From Aminipila sp051883075 (GTDB taxonomy: Bacteria; Bacillota; Clostridia; Peptostreptococcales; Anaerovoracaceae), in NCBI GenBank assembly GCA_051883075.1, contig JBJETA010000075.1, forward strand, positions 1-14,625: DNA of 14,625 nt, in the 5' to 3' direction. Under the pieces are notes generated by a model, which saw nothing but the letters and a program-made list of their open reading frames with translations, did no database searches and was not told the DNA's origin. A program made the position numbers and the translations under genes. This document shows positions 1 through 6,138 of this stretch, piece by piece. Each line of letters opens with the position of its first letter. Within the stretch, counting starts at the first letter, position 1.

Positions 1-900
1 GGGGGCTCTGCCGCAGCCTGTGTACTGATGCTGATTTTCCCCGAAACTGTATTGTACTCCGCACAGAAGGGAATTGCTATATGGGCAAACAATATACTTC
101 CGGCCATGCTGCCTTTTTTTATCTGTGCAAATTTTATGAACAGCATGGGGATAACCAGGCATCTTAAACCGGGCAGCTTTGCGTTTTCAATGAGTGCCTT
201 GTCCGGCTATCCGATGGGAGCAAAAATAATCGGAGATATGGGAAGGAACGGATATATATCAAAGAAAGAGTGCAGGAATCTGATCAGCTTTTGCAGTACA
301 TCGGGACCTGCATTTATGATTGGCTCTGTAGGAACTGCCATGCTTGGAAACAGCATGTGCGGGTTTATTATTGCCATTGCGCATTTTTCTGCGGCTGTCG
401 TAAACGGAATCATTTTTTCTTTTTTTAATTCTTCCGGTAAAAATGAAAGAACATACAAACAGAAAGCAGCTGAGGCAGATTTTGGGAAATACAGCTGTGG
501 AAATCTGCTGGAGTCATTTACAAATGCAATATTTTCATCATTCAAATCTTTGGGTATAATTCTGGCATATCTGGTTATATTCATGATGTTTACAGATATT
601 CTGTCACTTACAGGAGTATTTTCATCAATAAAAAATCCCTTTTATCAGGGAATGCTGAAAGGGATTTTTGAGATGACACTTGGATGCTCTTTAGTGTGCG
701 GAAATATAGGAATCCCGCTTTTTTATAAGACGGCAGGCTGTGCGGCACTGATTTCTTTCGGTGGATTTTCGATTATCGGGCAATCCATGAGCATGCTTTC
801 GGGAACCGGTATTTCTTTAAAATATCTGTTGACAGTAAAGCTTATGCATGGAATTCTTGCGTTTTTTCTCGCCGCTGCAATGCTTCTTCTTTTATTTTAA
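1..900 (+). CDS. ylbJ: Sporulation integral membrane protein YlbJ, 5' end cut by the window
   Basis: The reading frame is open from base 1 and the first ATG at 28 has no ribosome binding site, so the true start lies upstream; about 299 codons are visible, against roughly 400 in B. subtilis YlbJ. The protein is very hydrophobic, with many membrane segments and two copies of a Gate/nucleoside-recognition-like unit: one near the visible N-terminus (WANNILPAMLPFFICANFM) and one in the second half (SFTNAIFSSFKSLGIILAYL). A soluble loop rich in Lys and Glu (KNERTYKQKAAEADF) separates them. The SGYPMGAK and STSGPAFMIGSVGTAML stretches are typical of YlbJ. In B. subtilis ylbJ is a mother-cell sporulation gene needed for resistant spores; its transport substrate is unknown. 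Its place beside tmcAL (ylbM) matches the B. subtilis ylb cluster and supports the call. The stop TAA lies inside the 3' end of convergent tmcAL. Confidence 0.85.
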   Translation, partial: GGSAAACVLMLIFPETVLYSAQKGIAIWANNILPAMLPFFICANFMNSMGITRHLKPGSFAFSMSALSGYPMGAKIIGDMGRNGYISKKECRNLISFCSTSGPAFMIGSVGTAMLGNSMCGFIIAIAHFSAAVVNGIIFSFFNSSGKNERTYKQKAAEADFGKYSCGNLLESFTNAIFSSFKSLGIILAYLVIFMMFTDILSLTGVFSSIKNPFYQGMLKGIFEMTLGCSLVCGNIGIPLFYKTAGCAALISFGGFSIIGQSMSMLSGTGISLKYLLTVKLMHGILAFFLAAAMLLLLF

Positions 901-2151
901 GAAAAAAGGTTTCTGCCTTCTGTCTGAGCAGTCATATATATTTTTTTCCATGATGAGATTGTATAAATCAGAAGCTAGAGTGTCGTAACTTAATAATAAC
1001 TGACAATCCGAAAGAGAATCCGATTCTTTATTTATGTTTGTGATAACAGGTAAATCAACACTGTCACTGTTTTTTATTTTTTTTATAAGAGCTGCACCTT
1101 TCTGATTGAAGGCTAAAAGACGGGCGTAATTTTGTCTGTCTTCGATTATCCGGGCAAAGCTGCTTTTTCTGAGTCCGGTAAGAAGATGTATAAGTATTCT
1201 GTTTATGCGGGTTGCCGTATATCGTTTTGAAATAAGGTTCAGTTTCAGTTCGTCAAGACTGTCTGATATTCGTACAGCATTTTTAAGCTTGTTTTCAAGC
1301 CCCTCATTTACTGAAAAAATCTCCTTAAGCCGGGAAATATCCGTACTTAGAATCATGGAAGAAAGTATTTTATATAAATCGGAATCAACTGCTGAAGCAG
1401 GTCTGATATTCTGTCTGTTATGGTGAAAAATATCACCGACAGGTTCAGGCAAAAAAGCTGTCAGAATATCATCATCAACTTCATTTTCTGTCTGAGAATA
1501 AAAAGCCTTTCTTATAGCAGAAGCAGAAGATATTGCCTGATTTTCAATGACATGAGGGAATGATGAATCATGATATTCCGCACCGAAACGCTTTACAGTA
1601 AAAGGTATTATGTTGCTTTCTCTTGATTTTAGCTGTTTCAGATATTCAACGGCAAGTATGTTATTGGGAGAGGAAAGTAAATCAGAAAATTTTCTGCCAA
1701 GGCATGCAGCCAGTGCTTCCTGCCTTGCTTTTGGATAGGACATTCCCGTATCTGAAAAATGCCTGATATGCTTTTTAAATTCTTCAGACTCATGGGCGAG
1801 AAAAAGAGCTGTTTTTTCAAGCTGTCCGATATTTCCGGATTCGCTTCCAAAGGAAATATGAGTTATACAGCCAAGTCTTTCAAGTATATCTACAGCACCG
1901 TAAGCAAAATATTCAGCATTGTTGCAGGCAAAGACAAACGGAAGCTCAATCACCAGATCTATTCCGCATTTTACGGCGGCTTCTGCACGAAGCCATTTTG
2001 AAAACATGGCAGGTTCGCCTCTCTGGGTAAAGTTTCCGCTCATGACCGCAACGGTACAGTCCGGATTTAAAGCCTTTCTGCTTTCTTCAAGCTGATACAG
2101 ATGACCGTTGTGAAAGGGGTTATATTCAGCTATTATACCTAGAACTCCCAT
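892..2151 (-). CDS. tmcAL: tRNA(Met) cytidine acetate ligase TmcAL (YlbM)
   Basis: Full-length, 419 residues, close to the 415 or so of B. subtilis TmcAL. The N-terminus (GIIAEYNPFHNGH) carries the nucleotidyltransferase-fold HxGH signature (H14, H17) that binds ATP. The next block, AVMSGNFTQRGEPAMF, and the later ELPFVFACNNAEYFA and SFGSESG are hallmarks of the family. The enzyme activates acetate with ATP to acetyl-AMP and transfers the acetyl group to C34 in the anticodon of elongator tRNA-Met (ac4C), which helps accurate AUG decoding; that role is known for the family, not shown here. The ATG is preceded by a good ribosome binding site, AAAGGAGAT, about 11 bases upstream. It is divergent from ackA across 189 bp and overlaps convergent ylbJ by 9 bp. 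The C-terminal third is diverged, as is normal for this family. Confidence 0.93.
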   Translation of the reverse strand: MGVLGIIAEYNPFHNGHLYQLEESRKALNPDCTVAVMSGNFTQRGEPAMFSKWLRAEAAVKCGIDLVIELPFVFACNNAEYFAYGAVDILERLGCITHISFGSESGNIGQLEKTALFLAHESEEFKKHIRHFSDTGMSYPKARQEALAACLGRKFSDLLSSPNNILAVEYLKQLKSRESNIIPFTVKRFGAEYHDSSFPHVIENQAISSASAIRKAFYSQTENEVDDDILTAFLPEPVGDIFHHNRQNIRPASAVDSDLYKILSSMILSTDISRLKEIFSVNEGLENKLKNAVRISDSLDELKLNLISKRYTATRINRILIHLLTGLRKSSFARIIEDRQNYARLLAFNQKGAALIKKIKNSDSVDLPVITNINKESDSLSDCQLLLSYDTLASDLYNLIMEKNIYDCSDRRQKPFFLK

Positions 2152-2217
2152 GGTGAGAAAATCTCCTTTATCATTGTTTTAATATATTGATTTTACTGTA
2201 CTTAATAAAAAAAGTCT

Positions 2218-2245
2218 ATTGTATTATTATGTTTAAGTATTACAA
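2218..2245 (-). promoter_or_regulatory. Candidate sigma-A promoter for tmcAL
   Basis: Read on the minus strand, TTGTAA (2245-2240) is followed after 16 bp by TACAAT (2223-2218), a 5/6 match to the -10 consensus. It lies about 67 bp upstream of the tmcAL start in the gap shared with ackA. The -35 is only a 4/6 match and the region is AT-rich, so chance similarity is possible. Confidence 0.4.
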
Positions 2246-2261
2246 AATATGGTGAAATATC

Positions 2262-2289
2262 TTGAAAACCCATAGAAAAAGAGTATAAT
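2262..2289 (+). promoter_or_regulatory. Predicted sigma-A promoter of ackA
   Basis: TTGAAA (2262-2267), a 16-bp spacer, then a perfect TATAAT (2284-2289), about 50 bp before the ackA start. Transcription would begin near 2296 and give a leader of about 45 bases ending in the GGAGG ribosome binding site at 2330-2334. I saw no clear catabolite-response (cre) element next to it. Confidence 0.7.
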
Positions 2290-2340
2290 ATTAAAAGTTA
2301 TTGATAAATATTAAGTGACATATATAAATGGAGGTTAAAG

Positions 2341-3546
2341 ATGAAAGTATTAGTAATTAATTGCGGAAGTTCATCATTAAAGTATCAGGTTCTTGATATG
2401 ACAAATGAAGTTCTTATGTGTAAAGGTTTAGTTGAAAGAATCGGTATTGAAGGTTCTGTTATTACACATGAAAAAATCGGTATGGACAAGTTCAAGCTGG
2501 TAGTTCCTATGGAAAACCACAAGGATGCTATCGGACATGTTCTTGATGCTATCCAGGATCCTGAACATGGTGTCGTAAAATCAATGGATGAAATCGGTGC
2601 TGTAGGACATCGTGTCGTTCACGCAGGTGAAAAGTTTGCAAATTCAGTTCTTATCACTGAAGATGTAATCAAAGCATTGGAAGAATGCGTAGAGCTTGCA
2701 CCTCTTCACAATCCGCCAAACCTTCTAGGTATTGCAGCATGTCAGGAATTAATGCCAAATACTCCAATGGTAGGTGTATTCGATACAGCTTTCCATCAGA
2801 CTATGCCTCCTGAATCATACATCTATGCTATTCCTTATGAATATTATCAGAAGCATGGAATCAGAAGATACGGCTTCCACGGAACAAGCCATAAGTATGT
2901 AGCAGAAAGAGCAGCAGACCTGCTTAATGTTTCTCTTGATGACTTAAAGCTTATCACTTGCCATTTAGGAAACGGCGCTTCGGTATCAGCTATCAAGAGA
3001 GGTAAGTGTATTGATACATCCATGGGCTTCACTCCGCTTGAAGGTCTTGTAATGGGTACAAGATGCGGAGATATCGACCCTGCTATTGTTACTTTCATCA
3101 GAGAAAAAGAAAACCTTCCACAGGGTGTTGCAAATGAAATCTTAAATACTAAGTCAGGTGTTCTTGGCATTTCAGGTGTATCAAGTGACTTCAGAGATAT
3201 CGAAGAAGCTGCAGCAGAAGGAAACGAAAGAGCACAGCTTGCTCTTAAGATTTTCGCTCATAAGGTAAGATTCTATATCGGTGCTTACATCGCAGAAATG
3301 AACGGCGTTGACGCTATCGTATTTACTGCAGGTGTAGGTGAAAACGGTATCGATATGAGAGATATCATCTGCCATGACCTTGGAAACCTTGGCATCAAGC
3401 TTGACCTTGTAAAGAACAAGATCAGAGGTAAGGAAGCCATCATCAGCAGAGATGATTCAAAGGTTAAGGTTCTGCTGATTCCTACAAACGAAGAACTGAT
3501 GATTGCAAGAGATACTTATAACATTGTTAAGAATAATGTAAAATAG
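2341..3546 (+). CDS. ackA: Acetate kinase
   Basis: Acetate kinase converts acetyl phosphate and ADP to acetate and ATP (reversible), the ATP-yielding step of acetate fermentation in the cytoplasm. The length, 401 residues, is standard. Family signature 1 is at the N-terminus (VINCGSSSLKYQ, with N7), signature 2 is YGFHGTSHKYVA with H180, and the HLGNGAS and GVGENG nucleotide and phosphate loops follow. Residues equivalent to the studied catalytic set are present: R91 (GHRVVHAG), D148 (VFDTAFHQ), H180, R241 (GTRCGDIDP) and E384 (PTNEELMIARDTYNI). The ATG has GGAGG six bases upstream. Codon choice is visibly more restricted than in its neighbours (many GGT, AAG, AGA and CTT), consistent with high expression. 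No phosphotransacetylase gene (pta) lies next to it in this window. No terminator is seen before the rpmF promoter that starts 3 bp after its stop codon. Confidence 0.98.
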   Translation: MKVLVINCGSSSLKYQVLDMTNEVLMCKGLVERIGIEGSVITHEKIGMDKFKLVVPMENHKDAIGHVLDAIQDPEHGVVKSMDEIGAVGHRVVHAGEKFANSVLITEDVIKALEECVELAPLHNPPNLLGIAACQELMPNTPMVGVFDTAFHQTMPPESYIYAIPYEYYQKHGIRRYGFHGTSHKYVAERAADLLNVSLDDLKLITCHLGNGASVSAIKRGKCIDTSMGFTPLEGLVMGTRCGDIDPAIVTFIREKENLPQGVANEILNTKSGVLGISGVSSDFRDIEEAAAEGNERAQLALKIFAHKVRFYIGAYIAEMNGVDAIVFTAGVGENGIDMRDIICHDLGNLGIKLDLVKNKIRGKEAIISRDDSKVKVLLIPTNEELMIARDTYNIVKNNVK

Positions 3547-3549
3547 TGC

Positions 3550-3578
3550 TTGACATTTGTTTGTTCTAAAGGTATACT
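3550..3578 (+). promoter_or_regulatory. Strong predicted sigma-A promoter of rpmF
   Basis: A perfect -35, TTGACA (3550-3555), an ideal 17-bp spacer, and TATACT (3573-3578, 5/6). It starts 3 bp after the ackA stop codon. Such a promoter lets L32 be made independently of ackA, as expected for a ribosomal protein. The transcript would start near 3585, about 70 bases before rpmF. Confidence 0.82.
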
Positions 3579-3590
3579 TTAGAAGTTGCA

Positions 3591-3620
3591 TTTATCATAA
3601 CGAGTTTATGATGAGATAAA
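3591..3620 (+). promoter_or_regulatory. Inverted repeat in the rpmF leader
   Basis: TCATAA (3595-3600) and TTATGA (3606-3611) form a perfect 6-bp inverted repeat around CGAGT. TTTATC (3591-3596) and GATAAA (3615-3620) offer an alternative, competing outer stem. It lies between the predicted transcription start and the ribosome binding site, so it would be part of the untranslated leader RNA. The stems are AT-rich and weak. Function is unknown; control of L32 translation is only a possibility. Confidence 0.35.
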
Positions 3621-3655
3621 TACAAAGACACACGAGCAAAAAGGAGGTGTAGAAA

Positions 3656-3838
3656 ATGGCAGTTCCAAAGAGGAAAACATCTAAAGCAAGAAGAGACAAG
3701 AGAAGATCACCAAACATGAAGAAGGCATTACCTGGACTTTCAATCTGTCCTCAGTGCCACGAGCCAAAGCTTCCACATAGAGTTTGCCCGAATTGCAATT
3801 ATTATGATGGTAAGGAAGTTGTTGCTTCCGAAGCATAA
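3656..3838 (+). CDS. rpmF: Large-subunit ribosomal protein L32 (bL32), zinc-binding form
   Basis: A 60-residue protein beginning MAVPKRKTSKARRDKRRS, the classic basic N-terminus of bL32, which threads into 23S rRNA of the 50S subunit. Two CxxC pairs, C31-C34 (CPQC) and C44-C47 (CPNC), form the zinc-ribbon site, so this is the zinc-containing (C+) paralogue rather than the zinc-free form some bacteria switch to. The ribosome binding site AAGGAGGTG sits just before the ATG at 3656 and is nearly perfectly complementary to 16S rRNA. It has its own promoter directly after ackA and a terminator directly after its stop. In most Firmicutes a DUF177 gene (ylbN/yceD) precedes rpmF; here there are only 109 bp to ackA and no such frame. 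Confidence 0.98.
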   Translation: MAVPKRKTSKARRDKRRSPNMKKALPGLSICPQCHEPKLPHRVCPNCNYYDGKEVVASEA

Positions 3839-3856
3839 GCAAAGAAATGAAAACTT

Positions 3857-3892
3857 AGCACCGGACATTAGTCCGGTGTTATTTGTTTTTTG
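3857..3892 (+). terminator. Rho-independent terminator after rpmF, possibly bidirectional
   Basis: CACCGGAC (3859-3866) pairs perfectly with GTCCGGTG (3871-3878) around an ATTA loop; an A-U and a G-U pair extend it to 10 bp. It is followed by TTATTTGTTTTTTG, a good U-tract for rpmF. On the opposite strand the hairpin is followed by AAGTTTTCATTTCTTT, so it may also stop transcription of convergent dapA, whose stop codon lies 21 bp away. Confidence 0.88.
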
Positions 3893-3912
3893 TCATTACT
3901 TTATTCTATTCA

Positions 3913-4794
3913 TCAGACCTTCATACCGTAATCTTCAAGAGCATTCAGTATTTCATACAGATTTTTATTTTCCGGACTGCACAGAGGGGAACGGTATTCT
4001 TTTTCAATTAATCCCAGTATGTTGAGTGCAGCTTTGACCGGTATAGGGTTCACTTCTATAAACATTGCATCTATTAAAGGTTTCAGTCTCAGCTGCAAAT
4101 CTCTTGAAGCAGCAACATTTCCGTTTAAGTAAAGCTTAACCATATCATCCATATCTTTCGGAACTATATTTGCAACGGTTGAAATTACCCCTGAACCTCC
4201 CAGAGAAAGAATGGGGACTGTCATATCATCGTTTCCTGAATAAAGGGCAAAATCGGGCGAAACAAAACGTGCGATATCGGCAACCTGCGAGATATTTCCG
4301 CTGGCTTCTTTTATTCCGGCTATGTTTGGATGGGTGCTGAGTTCGGCAACGGTAGCCGCACTTATGTTTACTCCTGTACGGCCCGGTACTGAATAGAGTA
4401 TGCATGGGATATTTACGGAATCCGCTATGGCTCTGTAATATTCCAAAAGTCCTTTTTGGGAGCATTTGTTGTAGTAAGGAGTAACAAGCAGAAGTCCGTC
4501 AGCTCCGCATTTTTCCATTTGCTTTGACATATGCACCGCATGTGTGGTGTTATTGCTTCCGGCTCCGGCAATAACCGGTACAGCTCCGCCTGCCTTGTTT
4601 ACCGCAAATTTAACAAGCTCTGTCTGCTCTGTTTCAGACAGTGTTGCGGCTTCACCTGTAGTTCCGCATACCACCAGGGCAGATATACCTTCTTCAAGCT
4701 GCATTTCTATAAGCTTTTCAAATGCATCAAAATCAATAAGTCTGTTTTTGAAGGGAGTAACCAAAGCCGTTGCGGCTCCTGTAAAAAGTGTCAT
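3913..4794 (-). CDS. dapA: 4-hydroxy-tetrahydrodipicolinate synthase
   Basis: DapA condenses pyruvate with aspartate semialdehyde to give 4-hydroxy-tetrahydrodipicolinate, the first step committed to diaminopimelate and lysine, and hence to peptidoglycan. The start is placed at the ATG ending at 4794, giving 293 residues, the usual family length, with AAAGGA about 11 bases upstream. The frame stays open to 4863, but those extra 23 residues do not resemble the family. The TIM-barrel residues are present: the GTTGEAATL loop with T45, Y108 in TPYYNK, Y134 in ILYSVPGRTG, the Schiff-base lysine K162 in GIKEASGN, and the YSGND motif. R139 fits the arginine that binds the substrate carboxylate. The gene is divergent from hom and converges on rpmF. 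I see no lysine riboswitch in its leader. Confidence 0.97.
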   Translation of the reverse strand: MTLFTGAATALVTPFKNRLIDFDAFEKLIEMQLEEGISALVVCGTTGEAATLSETEQTELVKFAVNKAGGAVPVIAGAGSNNTTHAVHMSKQMEKCGADGLLLVTPYYNKCSQKGLLEYYRAIADSVNIPCILYSVPGRTGVNISAATVAELSTHPNIAGIKEASGNISQVADIARFVSPDFALYSGNDDMTVPILSLGGSGVISTVANIVPKDMDDMVKLYLNGNVAASRDLQLRLKPLIDAMFIEVNPIPVKAALNILGLIEKEYRSPLCSPENKNLYEILNALEDYGMKV

Positions 4795-4890
4795 ATTATA
4801 ATCAATCCTTTCATTAATGTATAAATATATAAAGAAAAGTTTCTGATTTAATATATTCGTCAAAACATGAAAATGTTAGAGCTTTTAATG

Positions 4891-4917
4891 TGACGTCAAT
4901 AAGTATCATGTATACAT
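4891..4917. promoter_or_regulatory. Two palindromes in the dapA-hom divergent promoter region
   Basis: TGACGTCA (4891-4898) and ATGTATACAT (4908-4917) are perfect 8-bp and 10-bp palindromes whose centres are 18 bp apart. The second covers the predicted hom -35. They could be operator sites for a dimeric regulator acting on hom, dapA or both. The sequences are short and the region is AT-rich, so this is a weak call. Confidence 0.3.
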
Positions 4918-4939
4918 CCGGGCGGCATTTTTGTATAAT
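4911..4939 (+). promoter_or_regulatory. Predicted promoter of hom
   Basis: A perfect -10, TATAAT (4934-4939), with a 17-bp spacer and a weak -35, TATACA (4911-4916, 4/6). Transcription would start near 4946, leaving a leader of about 36 bases, too short for a riboswitch. Confidence 0.6.
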
Positions 4940-4981
4940 ATAAGAAAAAGATTTACGGAAATACAGAAAAAGAGGTGCGAT

Positions 4982-6013
4982 ATGAAAACATTAAGACTGG
5001 CTCTTCTTGGTTTTGGAAACGCAGGGAGAGCTTTTGCCAGAATTCTTACGGATAAACATGATGAAATACTTGAATCCACGGGAGTAGATATAATAGTTAC
5101 GGGTATTGTAACGGGAACGCGGGGAGCATTGTACAATCCGGGTGGTTTAAATCTTAAAAAGGCGTGGGAAGAAATAGAAAATAACGGTAAGTTCTCGGAG
5201 GATGTAAGTGATTTTTCCGGGTTTGATTCGATTAAGATGGCGGAAGAGGGGGAGTATGATGTAATAGTTGAAATGACTCCGCTCATGATATTTACAGGAG
5301 AACCTGCCGCTACACATCTAAGGACTGCCCTGAAAAGAGGAAAGCATGCAGTTACTGCAAATAAGGGACCTGTTGCATGGTATTTTAATGAGCTGAAAGA
5401 ACTTGCGGAAAAAAATAATGTGCAGTTTTATTATGAAACTACAGTTATGGATGGAACTCCCATATTTAACCTGAAAGATGAAACGCTGAGGTTTGCGGAG
5501 GTTACCCGGGTGGAAGGAATTCTGAACACCACAACAAATTATGTCCTTGAAGAACTTGCAAAGGGGAAAGCTTATGATGATGTCATAGAAGAAGGAAGAA
5601 AAATAGGCTTTGTGGAGGCAGATCCGTCTATGGATATAGAAGGCTGGGATGCTGCCGCTAAAATAACTGCACTTCTGAATGTCCTGATGCATGCGGGCAT
5701 TACCCCGGAGGATGTAGAAAGAAAGGGTATAGAGGATATAACTGTCGAAGATATAAAAAAAGCTGACGCAGAAGGCAAGGTCATCAAGCTTATGTGCAGG
5801 GGAAAAAGAGAGAATGGCAGGGTCATAGCTTCGGTAAAGCCTGAAAAAGTTGAAAAGGGAAGTCTTATGTCAGTTATTGACGGAACTTCTTCAGTTGTGC
5901 AGATTACTACGGATCTGATGGGAACGCTTACAATCATAGAACACGATCCGGATCTGGCACAGACCGGATATGGCATATTCAGCGATGTTATCAGAATTAT
6001 TCGCAATTTATAG
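4982..6013 (+). CDS. hom: Homoserine dehydrogenase, short form without ACT domain
   Basis: Reduces aspartate semialdehyde to homoserine with NAD(P)H, the first step towards threonine and methionine. The start is the ATG at 4982 (343 residues), six bases after GAGG; an in-frame TTG at 4931 overlaps the predicted -10 and is rejected. The Rossmann loop is GFGNAG (G10, G12, G15), the conserved ANKGP carries K128, and the family signature runs from G205 to K227 (KIGFVEADPSMDIEGWDAAA), with D218, D223 and K227 in the catalytic positions. The protein ends soon after the catalytic domain (SDVIRIIRNL), so it lacks the roughly 80-residue ACT domain that makes longer Hom enzymes (about 430 residues in B. 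subtilis) respond to threonine. It is divergent from dapA. asd follows after a 125-bp gap without a hairpin, so some read-through into asd is likely. Confidence 0.95.
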   Translation: MKTLRLALLGFGNAGRAFARILTDKHDEILESTGVDIIVTGIVTGTRGALYNPGGLNLKKAWEEIENNGKFSEDVSDFSGFDSIKMAEEGEYDVIVEMTPLMIFTGEPAATHLRTALKRGKHAVTANKGPVAWYFNELKELAEKNNVQFYYETTVMDGTPIFNLKDETLRFAEVTRVEGILNTTTNYVLEELAKGKAYDDVIEEGRKIGFVEADPSMDIEGWDAAAKITALLNVLMHAGITPEDVERKGIEDITVEDIKKADAEGKVIKLMCRGKRENGRVIASVKPEKVEKGSLMSVIDGTSSVVQITTDLMGTLTIIEHDPDLAQTGYGIFSDVIRIIRNL

Positions 6014-6024
6014 CAATTTAGGTG

Positions 6025-6053
6025 TTGAATATTATAATTATTTGTGGTAATAT
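6025..6053 (+). promoter_or_regulatory. Candidate promoter of asd
   Basis: TTGAAT (6025-6030), a 17-bp spacer and TAATAT (6048-6053), with a TGG extension just upstream of the -10 (6045-6047). Each hexamer matches only 4/6, and AT-rich alternatives such as TATAAC at 6051 exist. It lies in the 125-bp gap between hom and asd and would give a leader of about 80 bases. Confidence 0.45.
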
Positions 6054-6138
6054 AACAAAATAGTCGTTAAAAATAAGTTAAATAACACAAAAATTAAGAA
6101 CAAAATAATTGACTGAGCGTGAAGGAGGCGGTTTGAAA

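Noticed and set aside
207..584. Open frame of 125 codons on the minus strand opposite ylbJ.
   Set aside because: No recognisable family and no ribosome binding site; the plus-strand frame is clearly YlbJ.
2246..2300. Possible Rex or cre-like operator around the ackA promoter (GGTGAAATATCTTGAAAACC).
   Set aside because: The symmetry is poor and it matches neither the Rex half-sites nor the CcpA cre consensus well enough to claim.
4544..4801. Open frame of 85 codons on the plus strand opposite dapA, with overlapping frames nearby.
   Set aside because: It is fully antisense to a well-supported dapA, has low-complexity composition (Ser, Ala, Val) typical of a shadow frame, and no family resemblance.
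4795..4863. Possible N-terminal extension of dapA by 23 residues.
   Set aside because: The extension does not look like DapA, and the internal ATG at 4794 has a ribosome binding site and gives the normal family length.
4971..4980. AGAGGTGCGA just upstream of hom resembles the opening of a lysine riboswitch (L box).
   Set aside because: It ends one base before the hom ATG and works as the ribosome binding site; the rest of a riboswitch of about 180 bases would have to lie inside the hom coding sequence, and no matching stems or terminator are seen.
6109..6138. Possible upstream start of asd (10 extra residues).
   Set aside because: The extension covers the AAGGAGG ribosome binding site, and the conserved N-terminus begins at MDRKLRVGILGG.
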